From: CAVWNR01 sp963756525
GTDB lineage: Bacteria; Actinomycetota; Actinomycetes; Mycobacteriales; Jatrophihabitantaceae
Assembly (NCBI GenBank): GCA_963756525.1
Contig: CAVWNR010000006.1
Location: forward strand, 1-64,000
Length of the DNA stretch: 64,000 nucleotides
Reading direction: 5' to 3'
Shown: positions 63,629 to 64,000 of the stretch, one piece after another
Layout: every line of letters starts with the position of its first letter
How positions within the stretch are numbered: the stretch's first letter is position 1
The notes under the pieces: generated by a model
What the model saw: the letters and a program-made list of their open reading frames with translations, nothing else
Told to the model about the DNA's origin: nothing
Database searches by the model: none
Program-made: the position numbers and the translations under genes

Positions 63629-63709
63629 ACCGAACATCGAAAACACCCAAGGAGCGGGGACTTTCAGTTGGCCACCAGCGGGGACCACAACTTGGCCGTT
63701 GACAAGGTT

Positions 63710-64000
63710 GCTTGCTGGATGCCGGAGTTGCCCGAAGCTAACCAAGTCACGTTGAAGATGCTGCCAATATGACCTCGGGATACCCCGACTTCGTGACCAA
63801 CCCAACGTTCATCAACGAGTTTTACCAGAATCCATTTCATCTGCTCACCGCGTCTGAGCGCCTTGCCATCGCGTTCTCAGGCAAGTACAAGGTCTCTTTC
63901 CCGCCCGGGACGAACTGGGCTTACGCGCACACCAACATGGTGATCCTCGCCCAGATCCTGCAGCTGGTCGGCCATAAGCCGTTGGCCACCCTCTTGAGCA
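63710..64000 (+). pseudogene. Serine-hydrolase-like gene, 3' part after IS21 (runs off the window)
   Basis: Joined to the 5' part it reads SDKVACWMPELPEANQVTLKML, then (after one apparent missing G at 63763) ANMTSGYPDFVTNPTFINEF...NPFHLLTASERLAIAF and WAYAHTNMVILAQILQLVGHKPLATLLS. The usual Y-x-N motif is YAH here. The gene continues past the window end. Confidence 0.8.

Larger units (their letters stand above)
61014..63704 (+). mobile_element. IS21-family insertion sequence
   Basis: 2691 bp starting TGTCC and ending GACA, with a 5-bp direct repeat AGGTT on both sides (61009-61013 and 63705-63709). Both ends carry repeated GGCCA...GTCCCC motifs, as in IS21 transposase-binding ends. It contains istA, istB and a small third frame. 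It interrupts a serine-hydrolase-like gene whose frame is restored when it is removed. Confidence 0.9.

Overview
The window looks like a high-GC actinobacterial chromosome. Supporting this: strong G/C third-position bias, many GTG starts, the prfB-ftsE-ftsX-smpB-ssrA order typical of Actinobacteria, an HU protein, a PknB-like Ser/Thr kinase and a Tad/Flp pilus locus. I cannot name the genus; a Frankiales/Jatrophihabitans/Mycobacteriales-like lineage is a guess from style only.

Layout. 1-2790: end of a Tad/Flp pilus operon (tadB end, tadC, Flp-like pilin, TadE, TadE/F-like and TadG-like pseudopilins). 2843-8349: prfB, ftsE, ftsX, smpB, a frameshifted amidohydrolase, an MgtC-family protein and the tmRNA gene. 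smpB carries four in-frame 30-bp repeats. 8405-15127: a small membrane protein, an ECF sigma factor divergent from a zinc-finger membrane protein, then a copper-handling/oxidase-maturation run (CopC-CopD, YcnI-like, PCu(A)C chaperone, SCO, MauE-DsbA fusion). 15215-15747: HU and tRNA-Ala(GGC).

The tRNA-Ala gene is the integration site of two tandem integrative elements. The 45-bp 3' part of the tRNA occurs three times (15706, 26095, 42680). Element 1 (about 15.7-26.1 kb) has an integrase, excisionase, MobF relaxase with a candidate oriT, a DUF433/DUF5615 toxin-antitoxin pair, a second such pair with a decayed toxin, and degenerate DNA. Element 2 (about 26.1-42.7 kb) has its own integrase and excisionase, a HTH-nucleotidyltransferase/HEPN pair and a complete type 1 BREX phage-defence operon (brxA, brxB, brxC, pglX, pglZ, brxL). 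Each element has matching short repeat clusters just inside both ends, probably integrase arm-type sites.

After the islands (42.7-64 kb): a VOC-PadR-PiT phosphate transporter cluster, a GntR-ABC transporter operon, a DUF1259 Tat-secreted protein, a Ser/Thr kinase, a large LuxR (LAL) regulator, a 1162-residue secreted protein, decayed gene remnants, and an IS21-family element that splits a beta-lactamase-fold serine-hydrolase-like gene.

A recurring technical signal: at least eight reading frames are broken by the apparent loss of one base, nearly always inside a short homopolymer (amidohydrolase, int1, relaxase, brxC, VOC, istB, serine-hydrolase-like gene). This points to consensus sequencing errors as much as to true pseudogenes, and matters for judging whether BREX and the relaxase are functional.
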